From NCBI GenBank assembly GCA_963754125.1, contig CAVWEX010000014.1, positions 620,001 to 684,000 of the forward strand: a DNA stretch of 64,000 nt, written 5' to 3'. Position 1 is the first letter of the stretch. Each line of letters opens with the position of its first letter. Of this stretch, positions 38,854 through 46,394 are shown piece by piece. The position numbers and the translations under genes were made by a program. The notes under the pieces are model-generated. The model was not told the origin of the DNA and did no database searches. It saw only the letters and a list, made by a program, of their open reading frames with translations. The stretch is from RPQJ01 sp963754125 (lineage in GTDB: Bacteria; Pseudomonadota; Gammaproteobacteria; Steroidobacterales; Steroidobacteraceae).

Positions 38854-39399
38854 ATGCAGTTTCTGGTCGACCTTCTTCCGGTCATCGCGTTCTTCGTCGC
38901 CTACAAGCTTGCCGACATCTACGTCGCGACGGGCGTGTTGATCGTGGGCGTGCTGATCCAGACGGCCGTGAGCTGGATCCGGCACCGCAAGGTGAGCCCG
39001 ATGCTGCTGACCTCCGCCGTCCTCGTGCTTGTGTTCGGCGGACTGACGCTGCTGATCCACGACCCGGTGTTCATCAAGTGGAAGCCCAGCATCGTGAACT
39101 GGCTGTTCGCGGGCGCGTTCCTGCTGAGCCAGTTTCTTTCCGGACCAACCATCGTGCAGCGGCTCATGGGCGAGAACGTCACGCTCGACGACGGCAGCTG
39201 GAAGCGCCTGAACCTCGCCTGGGTCGGGTTCTTCCTGGTCGCCGGCGCGCTCAACCTGTACGTCGCTTTCCGGTACGACGAGGCCACCTGGGTCAACTTC
39301 AAGCTGTTCGGACTCATGGGCCTGACCGTCGTCTTCGCGCTCGCGCAGGGCGTCTGGATCGCGCGCAAGGCCGAGGCGGCGGACGCGGGTACGCGCTGA
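38854..39399 (+). CDS. yciB: Septation protein A / inner membrane-spanning protein YciB
   Basis: A 181-residue inner-membrane protein with about five hydrophobic helices. Signatures are MQFLVDLLPVIAFFVAYKL at the start, NWLFAGAFLLSQFLSG and TLDDGSWKRLNLAWVGFFL. YciB (IspZ) influences envelope synthesis and septation. It starts the yciB-yciI-bolA run, each gene close to or overlapping the next. Confidence 0.95.
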   Translation: MQFLVDLLPVIAFFVAYKLADIYVATGVLIVGVLIQTAVSWIRHRKVSPMLLTSAVLVLVFGGLTLLIHDPVFIKWKPSIVNWLFAGAFLLSQFLSGPTIVQRLMGENVTLDDGSWKRLNLAWVGFFLVAGALNLYVAFRYDEATWVNFKLFGLMGLTVVFALAQGVWIARKAEAADAGTR

Positions 39400-39400
39400 C

Positions 39401-39700
39401 ATGCTGTACGTGATCCTCGGCCGTGATGGGCCCGGCGCGCTCGAGATCCGCCGGCGCGTCCGCGCGCGCCACCTCGAGCGGATCGACGTCCTCGCGCAGG
39501 CCGGCCGGGTCGTCCTCGCCGGGCCCTGCCCGGCCGTGGATTCGCCGGACCCGGGCAGTGCCGGCTTCAGCGGCAGCCTGATCGTCGCGGAATTCGAGTC
39601 GATTGAAGCGGCTCGCGACTGGATCGCCGGCGACCCTTACGTCACCGAGGGAGTCTTCGACGCCGTCGAGGTGAAGCCCTTCGTCCAGGTACTGCCGTGA
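39401..39700 (+). CDS. yciI: YciI family protein
   Basis: A 99-residue dimeric alpha+beta-barrel-like protein: MLYVILGRDGPGALEIRRRVRARHLERI with the conserved histidine in RARHLERI, and the conserved DxPDPGSAGFSGSLIVAEFES segment followed by DPYVTEGVFDAVEVKPF. YciI relatives are small ligand-binding proteins of unknown substrate. Here it lies between yciB and bolA and overlaps bolA by 4 bp (GTGA). Confidence 0.92.
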   Translation: MLYVILGRDGPGALEIRRRVRARHLERIDVLAQAGRVVLAGPCPAVDSPDPGSAGFSGSLIVAEFESIEAARDWIAGDPYVTEGVFDAVEVKPFVQVLP

Positions 39701-39975
39701 CCGCCACGCGGCTCGAAAGGCTGACGAGGCGACTTCAGGCACTCGAACCCGACCGGCTCGATGTAGTGGACGACAGTCGTCGCCACGCCGGGCATGCGGG
39801 CGCGGCCGACGGTCGCGGGCACTTCTCGGTGATGGTCGTGTCGAAGCGGTTCGCAGGGCTCGCCACGCTGCGGCGGCATCGACTGGTCTACGAGGTCGTC
39901 GGCGACCTGATGACCACGGACATCCACGCGCTTTCCATCCAGGCGCTCGCCCCGGGCGAGCCAGTCCCCCACTGA
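39697..39975 (+). CDS. BolA family protein
   Basis: A 92-residue protein with the BolA fold: RLTRRLQALEPDRLDVVDDSRRHAGH, then GHFSVMVVSKRFAGLATLRRHRLVYEVVGDLM and IHALSIQALAPGE. The conserved histidine and the FxG-x-x-x-x-x-R-H loop match the BolA class that partners monothiol glutaredoxins in iron-sulphur cluster handling. The start is a GTG overlapping the yciI stop. Confidence 0.92.
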   Translation: MTATRLERLTRRLQALEPDRLDVVDDSRRHAGHAGAADGRGHFSVMVVSKRFAGLATLRRHRLVYEVVGDLMTTDIHALSIQALAPGEPVPH

Positions 39976-40000
39976 ATCGAGTTCAACACAGAGGCTTACG

Positions 40001-40825
40001 ATGCGTAATTCAAGATTCCTCCTGGTCATTGCCGCCACCGTTCTCGTTGCGGCCTGCACCCGCCCTGCCGACGACGGAACCAAGCCGGCCGAAGGCAGCA
40101 AGCCTGCCAAGGCGGCCGTCGCCACGGTCAACGGCAAGCAGCTCAGCGCGGAGCTGTTCGATGCGTTCACCCTGGCCGTCACGGGCGGCGCACAGGAACC
40201 CCCGACGGACGAGCAGCGCGGACAGATGCTCGACCAGTTGATCAACATGACCCTGGCCGCGCAGTCGGCCGAAAAGGACGGGCTGGCCAAGGACCCGGCG
40301 GTGCAGGCACGGCTCGAGTTGCTGCGCACACAGATCCTCGCGGAGGCCGCCAGCGAGCAGTACATCAAGGCCAACCCGGCGTCCGACGAGGAAGTTCGCG
40401 CCGAGTACGACGCGCAGGTGGCCACGATGCCCAAGGAGTACAAGGCCCGGCACATCCTCGTGGACGCCAAGGAAGCCGCCGACGCGATCATCGTCAAGCT
40501 TCAGGCCGGTGGCGACTTCGCGAAGCTGGCGACCGCTGAGTCGAAGGACTCGAGCGCGAGCAACGGCGGCGACCTCGGCTGGTTCTCGCCGCAGACCATG
40601 GTCAAGCCGTTCGCCGACGCGGTCGCCGCGCTGGAGAAAGGCAAGTACACGCAGGCGCCCGTCCAGAGCGAGTTCGGCTGGCACGTCATCCTCCTCGAGG
40701 ACGTCCGCAGTCCCGAAGTTCCGGATTTCGAGCAGGTCAAGCCGCAGGTCGAGATGTTCACCCAGAGGAAGAAATTGCAGGCTCACCTGGAGGAGCTCCG
40801 CAAAGCGGCCACGGTTCAGAAGTAG
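40001..40825 (+). CDS. Peptidylprolyl isomerase (parvulin/PpiC) lipoprotein
   Basis: A 274-residue envelope chaperone. Residues 1-19 form a lipoprotein signal ending VAACT (lipobox cysteine 19). A SurA/PrsA-like N-terminal helical domain follows, then the parvulin domain from about residue 150: KARHILVDAKEAADAII, STASNGG-like DSSASNGGDLGWFSPQTMVKPF and VQSEFGWHVILLED, all core rotamase motifs. It probably assists outer-membrane or periplasmic protein folding. It is the last gene before the low-GC accessory region and is closed by a strong terminator. Confidence 0.93.
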   Translation: MRNSRFLLVIAATVLVAACTRPADDGTKPAEGSKPAKAAVATVNGKQLSAELFDAFTLAVTGGAQEPPTDEQRGQMLDQLINMTLAAQSAEKDGLAKDPAVQARLELLRTQILAEAASEQYIKANPASDEEVRAEYDAQVATMPKEYKARHILVDAKEAADAIIVKLQAGGDFAKLATAESKDSSASNGGDLGWFSPQTMVKPFADAVAALEKGKYTQAPVQSEFGWHVILLEDVRSPEVPDFEQVKPQVEMFTQRKKLQAHLEELRKAATVQK

Positions 40826-40857
40826 CGCGTTCAGTCAAGATCCAGTTGCGTCAAATA

Positions 40858-40897
40858 CGGCCGACCCTCCTGACGGGAGGGTCGGCCGTTTTCTTTT
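40858..40897 (+). terminator. Rho-independent terminator after the PpiC gene
   Basis: A 13-bp perfect stem (left arm begins CGGCCGACC) with a 5-nt loop TGACG is followed by TTTTCTTTT. It lies 33 bp after the PpiC stop and separates the core operon from the accessory region. Confidence 0.92.
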
Positions 40898-41380
40898 GGA
40901 TCTCGGCCATATCCCAGCGCAGCGTGCCGAGCGCCGACGAGCAGTCGGTCGGTGGCCAGCGGCCGGCGCTGAGACTGCCGGCCGTGGCGAAAAGTGGCAC
41001 TGAATTCTGCCGCCTCCGGCCCGCGTCATTAGCCCAAACAAGCCGACTCGAAGGCTTTGTATCAGCCTGGCATGGAGTCCTCGACTTAGGCTCTACTTTG
41101 TTGTTGATTTTATTGGTCTTTTTCGTCTGGCGAAACTGTGACGTGAGTCGCAATTTATCCGTCACTCAATGTCGCCAGCGCGGATCAGTCGCAGACTGGC
41201 CAATGCGACATATGCGTAGGGACTGTTAGCCGCCGAGCAACGTTCGCCGAACCGAAAGCCCCCACCCGCTCGGCGATGCTCCATGCCTATGAATCATAAA
41301 GCTTTTTTCCGAAGCCGATCCGACCAGTCGGCTTGGCGCGCTGTTGCCGGAATGACACAGACCTGCTTGCCGGTTATGTC
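40898..41380. other. Gene-free, lower-GC stretch at the island border
   Basis: Between the terminator and the promoter of the DUF6502 gene no coding frame has recognisable protein content. Base composition drops from the surrounding high-GC DNA, with AT-rich runs around 41095-41120 and 41285-41300. No tRNA, integrase or duplicated end was found. It may be remnant island DNA. Confidence 0.5.
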
Positions 41381-41423
41381 CACCGCTTGACCTAACCTAC
41401 GGCGCATATATAGTCACCGCTTG
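41381..41423 (+). repeat. Direct repeats CACCGCTTG around the promoter
   Basis: CACCGCTTG occurs at 41381-41389 and again at 41415-41423, 34 bp apart, about three helical turns. The first copy runs into the -35 box, the second starts right after the -10 box. This placement suggests a binding site for a regulator, perhaps the DUF6502 protein itself. Confidence 0.45.
41387..41414 (+). promoter_or_regulatory. Candidate sigma70 promoter for the DUF6502/repeat-protein operon
   Basis: TTGACC (-35) and TATAGT (-10) are separated by 16 bp, about 83 bp before the DUF6502 start codon. Among the intergenic regions I looked at it is the clearest promoter match. Confidence 0.6.
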
Positions 41424-41435
41424 GCAGTTAACAAT

Positions 41436-41455
41436 ATCTGCCATTGCAGGCAGAT
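41436..41455. promoter_or_regulatory. Dyad-symmetric operator candidate
   Basis: ATCTGCC and GGCAGAT form a perfect 7-bp inverted repeat around a 6-bp spacer (ATTGCA). The dyad lies 21 bp past the -10 box, in the expected early transcribed region, where a bound repressor would block transcription. Confidence 0.5.
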
Positions 41456-41496
41456 CACGAATACTTCTGCGGAGAGACCCGCGAGCGGGCCGAAAA

Positions 41497-42381
41497 ATGA
41501 GCGAGAACGTTAAAAAGCCTCTGCTCAGTGCATGTCGTCACCTGCTCCATCCGTTGGTGAGAATCCTCCTTCGACACGGTGTGTCCTACGGCGAGTTCTC
41601 GGACTCAGTCAGGGGGGCCTACATTGACATTGCTGGAGCGGAGTTAATCCCTCTTGGCCGCCCGCATACGGATTCCCGGCTTGGAATTTTGACCGGAATC
41701 AGTAAGGAAGACGTCCATCGAATTCGCGCACTTGATGAGAATGACGATTCTGAAGTTGGGCTGAATCGCATCGCACGAGTGCTCCAGGGTTGGAGCCAGG
41801 ACCCGGAGTATTTGGGGCCGTATGGATTGCCGCTCGAGATTCCGTTGGAGGGCGATGGAATCTCATTTGAGCAACTCGTCAAGACCTACGCTGACGACGT
41901 AACGCCTCGCTCGTTGCTCGATGAATTGCTCCGCGTGAGTGCAGCACTTGAAACTGATGATGGATACGTGCGCCTGCTGAATCGCACCTATCTTCCGACG
42001 CCGCTCGATCCGGTTGGCCTCGAACGTCTGGGAAACGTAGTGAATTACTTCATCGACACCGTGGATTTCAATCTGCAGAAGAAGAAGCAAGGGGAAGGTC
42101 GGTTCGAGAGGTATGCGATAACCATGGAAGGACTATCGCCTACGAAGTTCCAGGCGTTCGACGAGTTGATTCGAGAGAAAGGACAGGAACTGCTAGAGAT
42201 ACTGGACGACTGGCTTGGCCAAAATGAGATCAAAGGCGGCCACAAATTGCAGCCGAACGAATCGATTCGAACCGGTGTCGGAATTTTTCACTTCGTCGAG
42301 AAGAATCCAGAGATCAACGAGGAGTTGGTCTTCATACCCGGCACTGGGGTAGTGCCAGCACCTGCTGACAGTATTCGCTGA
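41497..42381 (+). CDS. DUF6502 family protein (copy a), probable DNA-binding regulator
   Basis: A 294-residue protein of the DUF6502 pattern: N-terminal CRHLLHPLVRILLRHGVSYGEFSD, a helix-turn-helix-like ILTGISKEDVHRIRALDEND, the conserved IARVLQGWSQDPEYL and LPLEIPLEGDGISFEQLVK, and a C-terminal VGIFHFVEK. The family has no established function. The helix-turn-helix-like segment suggests DNA binding; this is inference. It is followed 25 bp later by the repeat-protein gene, so the two form an operon behind one promoter. Base and codon use is clearly less GC-rich than neighbouring core genes, a sign of transfer. A second, divergent member of the family lies 4 kb away. Confidence 0.85.
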   Translation: MSENVKKPLLSACRHLLHPLVRILLRHGVSYGEFSDSVRGAYIDIAGAELIPLGRPHTDSRLGILTGISKEDVHRIRALDENDDSEVGLNRIARVLQGWSQDPEYLGPYGLPLEIPLEGDGISFEQLVKTYADDVTPRSLLDELLRVSAALETDDGYVRLLNRTYLPTPLDPVGLERLGNVVNYFIDTVDFNLQKKKQGEGRFERYAITMEGLSPTKFQAFDELIREKGQELLEILDDWLGQNEIKGGHKLQPNESIRTGVGIFHFVEKNPEINEELVFIPGTGVVPAPADSIR

Positions 42382-42406
42382 ATACCGAAACAAGGGGACG
42401 ATGATC

Positions 42407-44473
42407 ATGGCTAACCACGGGGCTAAGGCTCTCGCAATGGCGGTTTCGCTACTTCTGGGCCAAGCTTCAGTAGGTGCAGCTCATCCAGATAAGCATCTCG
42501 CGTCCGTCGCACGGACCGCAGCGATCATCGGCGGCGACACCAACGCCATCATCGGTGGCGACCGTCAGAAGACGAAGCGGTCGTCGGCCATCATCGGCGG
42601 CGACACCAACGCGATCATCGGTGGCGACACCAACGCCATCATCGGCGGCGACCGTCAGAAGACGAAGCGGTCGTCGGCGATCATCGGCGGCGACACCAAC
42701 GCGATCATCGGTGGCGACACCAACGCCATCATCGGCGGCGACCGTCAGAAGACGAAGCGGTCGTCGGCCATCATCGGCGGCGACACCAACGCCATCATCG
42801 GTGGCGACACCAACGCCATCATCGGCGGCGACACCAACGCCATCATCGGCGGCGACACCAACGCCATCATCGGTGGCGACCGTCAGAAGACGAAGCGGTC
42901 GTCGGCGATCATCGGCGGCGACACCAACGCGATCATCGGCGGTGACACCAACGCGATCATCGGCGGCGACACCAACGCCATCATCGGTGGCGACCGTCAG
43001 AAGACGAAGCGGTCGTCGGCGATCATCGGCGGCGACACCAACGCGATCATCGGTGGCGACACCAACGCCATCATCGGTGGTGACCGTCAGAAGACGAAGC
43101 GGTCGTCGGCCATCATCGGCGGCGACACCAACGCGATCATCGGCGGCGACACCAACGCGATCATCGGCGGCGACACCAACGCCATCATCGGTGGTGACAC
43201 CAACGCCATCATCGGTGGCGACCGTCAGAAGACGAAGCGGTCGTCGGCGATCATCGGCGGCGACACCAACGCGATCATCGGCGGCGACACCAACGCGATC
43301 ATCGGTGGCGACACCAACGCGATCATCGGCGGCGACACCAACGCCATCATCGGTGGCGACCGTCAGAAGACGAAGCGGTCGTCGGCGATCATCGGCGGCG
43401 ACACCAACGCGATCATCGGCGGCGACACCAACGCCATCATCGGTGGCGACACCAACGCGATCATCGGCGGCGACACCAACGCCATCATCGGTGGCGACCG
43501 TCAGAAGACGAAGCGGTCGTCGGCATCATCGGCGGCGACACCAACGCGATCATCGGCGGCGACACCAACGCCATCATCGGTGGCGACACCAACGCCATCA
43601 TCGGTGGCGACCGTCAGAAGACGAAGCGGTCGTCGGCATCATCGGCGGCGACACCAACGCGATCATCGGTGGCGACACCAACGCCATCATCGGTGGCGAC
43701 CGTCAGAAGACGAAGCGGTCGTCGGCGATCATCGGCGGCGACACCAACGCGATCATCGGTGGCGACCGTCAGAAGACGAAGCGGTCGTCGGCGATCATCG
43801 GCGGCGACACCAACGCCATCATCGGCGGCGACACCAACGCGCATCATCGGCGGTGACACCAACGCGATCATCGGTGGCGACACCAACGCCATCATCGGTG
43901 GCGACCGTCAGAAGACGAAGCGGTCGTCGGCGATCATCGGCGGCGACACCAACGCGATCATCGGCGGCGACACCAACGCGATCATCGGCGGCGACACCAA
44001 CGCCATCATCGGTGGCGACACGACCGGCCGGCACCGCCTGCGGGTTATCGCCCACGGCCCGGTCGATCACGTTGACACCGCGACTGGTCGCATCCAAGTC
44101 TTGGGGCAGGAGTTTGTAACTCCTAACAGGGCAAATCTACTGAAAGATCTTCTGGTTCGTGTTGCCTCCGGTGAGGTTGTTACGGCAACGGTATACGGCT
44201 CCTTGAGGGGCAACGGGAAGCCATACCCGAAGTCGGTCGTATTTTCAGAGGAGCAGCAGATCCCTGGCGTTACAGTTGTGACTGTCTTGGGCTTGGTGCA
44301 GAGAGTCGACCATGCGCATGCGAACGCTTACTGTCGGTGGGCTTACCGTGGATTACACGCCGCTTCTTGCTTCCGGCCCAGCCGATTTTTCGGTAGGCAC
44401 CGTGGTCGAAGTGAGCGGTGTACGGTTTTCTGCAAGCGGTCACCTGTTGGCATCTTCCGTACTGGCGCTTTGA
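42407..44473 (+). CDS. Exported IIGGD-repeat protein with DUF5666-like C-terminus (frameshifted)
   Basis: About 688 residues when four single-base shifts are repaired (one base missing near 43523 and near 43637, one extra near 43840 and near 44315; the net is zero, so start and stop share a frame). Residues 1 to about 26 are a signal peptide (MANHGAKALAMAVSLLLGQA). Then comes an array of about 40 IIGGDTNA octads and 13 basic IIGGDRQKTKRSSA units. The C-terminal 150 residues show two DUF5666-like strands: HGPVDHVDTATGRIQVLG and LTVGGLTVDYTP with VGTVVEVSGVRF. A ribosome-binding site AGGGGA favours the ATG at 42407. The array resembles a beta-solenoid or adhesin-like surface; the function is not known. 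Confidence 0.75.
42524..44021 (+). repeat. Coding tandem array of 24-bp and 42-bp units
   Basis: About 1.5 kb of direct repeats. The 24-bp unit encodes IIGGDTNA and the 42-bp unit IIGGDRQKTKRSSA. They form higher-order blocks: one to four short units, then one long unit. The short-unit counts run 1,2,2,4,3,2,4,4,4,3,2,1,4,3. Copies differ almost only at third positions (GGC/GGT, GCC/GCG), with GCC then GGT usually just before the long unit. Both unit lengths are multiples of three, so copy-number change keeps the frame. Such homogeneity points to recent expansion and ongoing recombination. Confidence 0.93.
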
Positions 44474-44477
44474 AGGG

Positions 44478-45090
44478 GTGACCTGCCGGCTTTCGTCGGA
44501 CCGTCTCAGACTTGGCAGATGGCCTCCGTCGGGCGGGTTGTTGAACACCGTCATTTGAACTCCGCAGGCGTTAGGTTGCCGAGTGGACTTCCCTCGCTAT
44601 TCGGGACAGTTCCGAGCCTCATTTTTAGGCACTCTCGAAGGCCTCCGGGGCTGACACCGCCGAGGTGGCCGTGGCGCCGGGCGCGTTCGATTGTAGAACA
44701 TCTCGATGTAGTCGAAGACGTCCGCCCTGGCGAGCTCGCGTTGTAGATACGCTTTTTGATTCGCTCTTTCTTCAAGCTGCTAAAGAACGACTCCGCCACC
44801 GCGTTGTCCCAGCGGTTCCGCGGCGACTCAGTGCTGCGGCTCGAGGTGATGCTCGCGGCAGAACCGCAGCCAGTCGTCGCTCCCGGTGCTGAGAGCCCTG
44901 ATCGGGTCAGTGGATCAACGTGCCGCGAGGCTTGCGTCGCCACACCGCCGTCGGGCATCGCGTCGATGACGATCTCGCGGGCTAGTGTCGGCTTCATGGA
45001 CCACCCGACGATGCGTCGCGCATAGAGGTCCATCACCACGGCCAGGTAGAGCCAGCCCTGCCACGTGCGGATGTAGGTTATGTCGGTCAC
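44478..45090 (-). mobile_element. Decayed IS3-family element (5' end cut off by the adjacent IS)
   Basis: Reverse-strand remnants of an IS3-family transposase gene run from the border of the neighbouring element down to about 44640, followed by non-coding DNA that ends at TGACCTGCCGG (44478), 5 bp past the stop of the repeat gene; TGA is a usual IS3-family terminus, so this may be the original element end. The other end is missing. No matching partner repeat was found in the window. Confidence 0.65.
44551..45090 (-). pseudogene. IS3-family transposase OrfB remnant
   Basis: Integrase-core fragments are readable: TDITYIRTWQGWLYLAVVMD at the 5' end (the first catalytic aspartate), WDNAVAESFFSSLKKERIKK (catalytic glutamate) and RARRHGHLGGVSP. 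Between them the frame is wrong, so at least two frameshifts are present. The N-terminal part, up to the catalytic core, is absent: the reading frame begins exactly where the IS407-like element ends. It cannot make an active transposase. The last residues (GNLTPAEFK) look like the tail of a different OrfB, so the region may be composite. Confidence 0.8.
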
Positions 45091-45130
45091 TGACCTTGTC
45101 CCCGATTTCCGGACGGTTTAGAAGTGGACT
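45091..45130 (+). repeat. Left terminal inverted repeat of the IS407-like element
   Basis: A 40-bp arm starting TGACCTTGTC that pairs with 46330-46369 with a single mismatch at position 8. Confidence 0.93.
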
Positions 45131-45170
45131 AAATTGCTTCTGACGTCCTCCGAAATCGGGAGCGAGGACC

Positions 45171-45437
45171 ATGAAGGGCAAGCGATTCACGGACGAGCAG
45201 ATCACCTACGCGCTGCGCCAGGCCGAAGGCGGCACGCCGGTCGCTGACGTCTGTCGGCAGATGGGCGTCAGCGAGGCGAGCTTCTACGTGTGGAAGAAGA
45301 AGTACGGCAAGCTCGGCCTGACGGAGCTCCGGGAGCTGCGCCAGTTGCGCGATGAGAACACGCGGCTGAAGCGCCTGGTGGCGGACCTGACGCTCGACAA
45401 GCACATCCTGGGGGAAGTCGTCCGAAAAAAGCTCTGA
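45171..45437 (+). CDS. IS3-family transposase OrfA (IS407 group)
   Basis: An 88-residue protein with the HTH_Tnp_1 pattern: RFTDEQITYALRQAEGGTPV, then VCRQMGVSEASFYVWKKKYG, and a leucine-zipper-like end (LRQLRDENTRLKRLVADLTL). It binds the element ends. The last codons contain A_AAA_AAG, the slippery heptamer used by IS3 elements to shift -1 into orfB. Confidence 0.93.
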   Translation: MKGKRFTDEQITYALRQAEGGTPVADVCRQMGVSEASFYVWKKKYGKLGLTELRELRQLRDENTRLKRLVADLTLDKHILGEVVRKKL

Positions 45438-46286
45438 GGCCAGCGCGCCGTCGCGCGCTGGCCGCACTGGATTCACGAGCGATTTCAGACCAGCGTTCGG
45501 CGGGCATGTCGCCTGGCGGAGATCTCGCAGACTGCCTGGTACGCGAAGAGCACCGCGCGCGACCAGTCGGCATTGCGTCTGCGCATGCGCGAGATCGCGC
45601 ACGCCCGGCCACGGTTCGGCTATCTGCGCATCCATGTGATGCTGCGCCGGGAGGGCTGGCCCGTGAACAAGAAGCGCGTCCATCGCTGGTATCGGATCGA
45701 GGGCTTGCAGCTGCGCATGCGCGTGCGTCGTCGCAAGCACATGTGTCTGCATCGGGGTCCGGTGCCGCAGGCACAGCGCACCCACGAGCGATGGAGCATG
45801 GATTTCGTCCACGATCAGCTGTTCGACGGCCGGCCATTTCGCGTCCTCACCGTGGTCGATCAGTTTAGTCGTCTATCACCCGTGCTTGAGCCTCGTCATT
45901 CGTTCGGCGGCGGCGATGTTGCCGCGGTGCTCGATCGGGCCATTGCGGGCAGCGGCGTGCCCGTGTCGATCACCGTCGATCACGGCACGGAGTTCACGTC
46001 GCGGGCGCTCGAGGACTGGGCCTATCGGCGAGGCGTCAAGCTCGACTTCATCCGACCCGGAAAGCCAACTGAAAACGGGCACATAGAATCGTTCAATGGG
46101 CGACTGCGCGACGAATGCCTGAACGTCATGCAGTTCCTGTCGATCGACGATGCGCGGGCCAAGATCGAAGCGTGGCGGATCGATTACAATGCGCACCGAC
46201 CCCATAGCTCACTCGGCAACCTGACACCGAGCGAGTTCGCAACGAAGCGTCAGGGTAACCGGACGTCAGAAGTGGCCAGTCTCTAA
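45437..46286 (+). pseudogene. IS3-family transposase OrfB (IS407 group), one frameshift
   Basis: The integrase core is well kept: HERWSMDFVHDQLFDGRPFR (first Asp), ITVDHGTEFTSRALEDWAY (second Asp) and HIESFNGRLRDECL (Glu), ending SSLGNLTPSEFATK. In the -1 frame after the orfA slip the segment ALRPARRRALA reads correctly, then the frame changes near 45462-45472 to IHERFQTSVRRACRLAEIS. One extra base explains this. As written, no start joins the two parts; an internal ATG (45573) would give only the C-terminal 237 residues with all three catalytic residues. Either a real inactivation or a sequence error. Confidence 0.85.
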
Positions 46287-46329
46287 CTGCAAGCCGTACA
46301 GGAATGGGGGCAAGGTCAGAAGAAGTCCA

Positions 46330-46369
46330 AGTCCACTTCTAAACCGTCCGGAAATCGGGGAAAAGGTCA
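46330..46369 (-). repeat. Right terminal inverted repeat of the IS407-like element
   Basis: The partner of the left arm (39 of 40 positions). It lies 25 bp before the 3' end of the second DUF6502 gene. Confidence 0.93.
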
Positions 46370-46394
46370 AAAACCCGGGTGACGTCAAACAGGA

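Larger units (their letters stand above)
45091..46369 (+). mobile_element. IS407-group IS3-family insertion sequence
   Basis: About 1.28 kb bounded by terminal inverted repeats at 45091-45130 and 46330-46369 that match at 39 of 40 positions and begin TGACCT, as in the IS407 group. Inside are orfA and orfB in the usual order. Flanking 4-bp sequences differ (TCAC on the left, AAAA on the right), so no target-site duplication is seen, suggesting a later deletion or recombination next to it. It truncates the older IS3 remnant. Function is doubtful because orfB carries a frameshift. Confidence 0.9.

Noticed and set aside
40846..41229. A 127-codon frame after the PpiC gene
   Set aside because: It runs through the terminator hairpin and shows no protein-like composition or ribosome-binding site.
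41497..42381. DUF6502 as a toxin-antitoxin or phage defence module
   Set aside because: No toxin fold, nuclease or NTPase motif is visible, and the linked gene is exported; nothing supports a defence role.
42524..44021. CRISPR-like direct repeats
   Set aside because: Units are contiguous, multiples of three and encode one continuous amino-acid pattern; there are no unique spacers and no cas genes.
42407..44473. RTX calcium-binding repeat protein
   Set aside because: The period is eight residues with IIGGD, not the nine-residue GGxGxDxUx; the residues that bind calcium in RTX turns are not in place.
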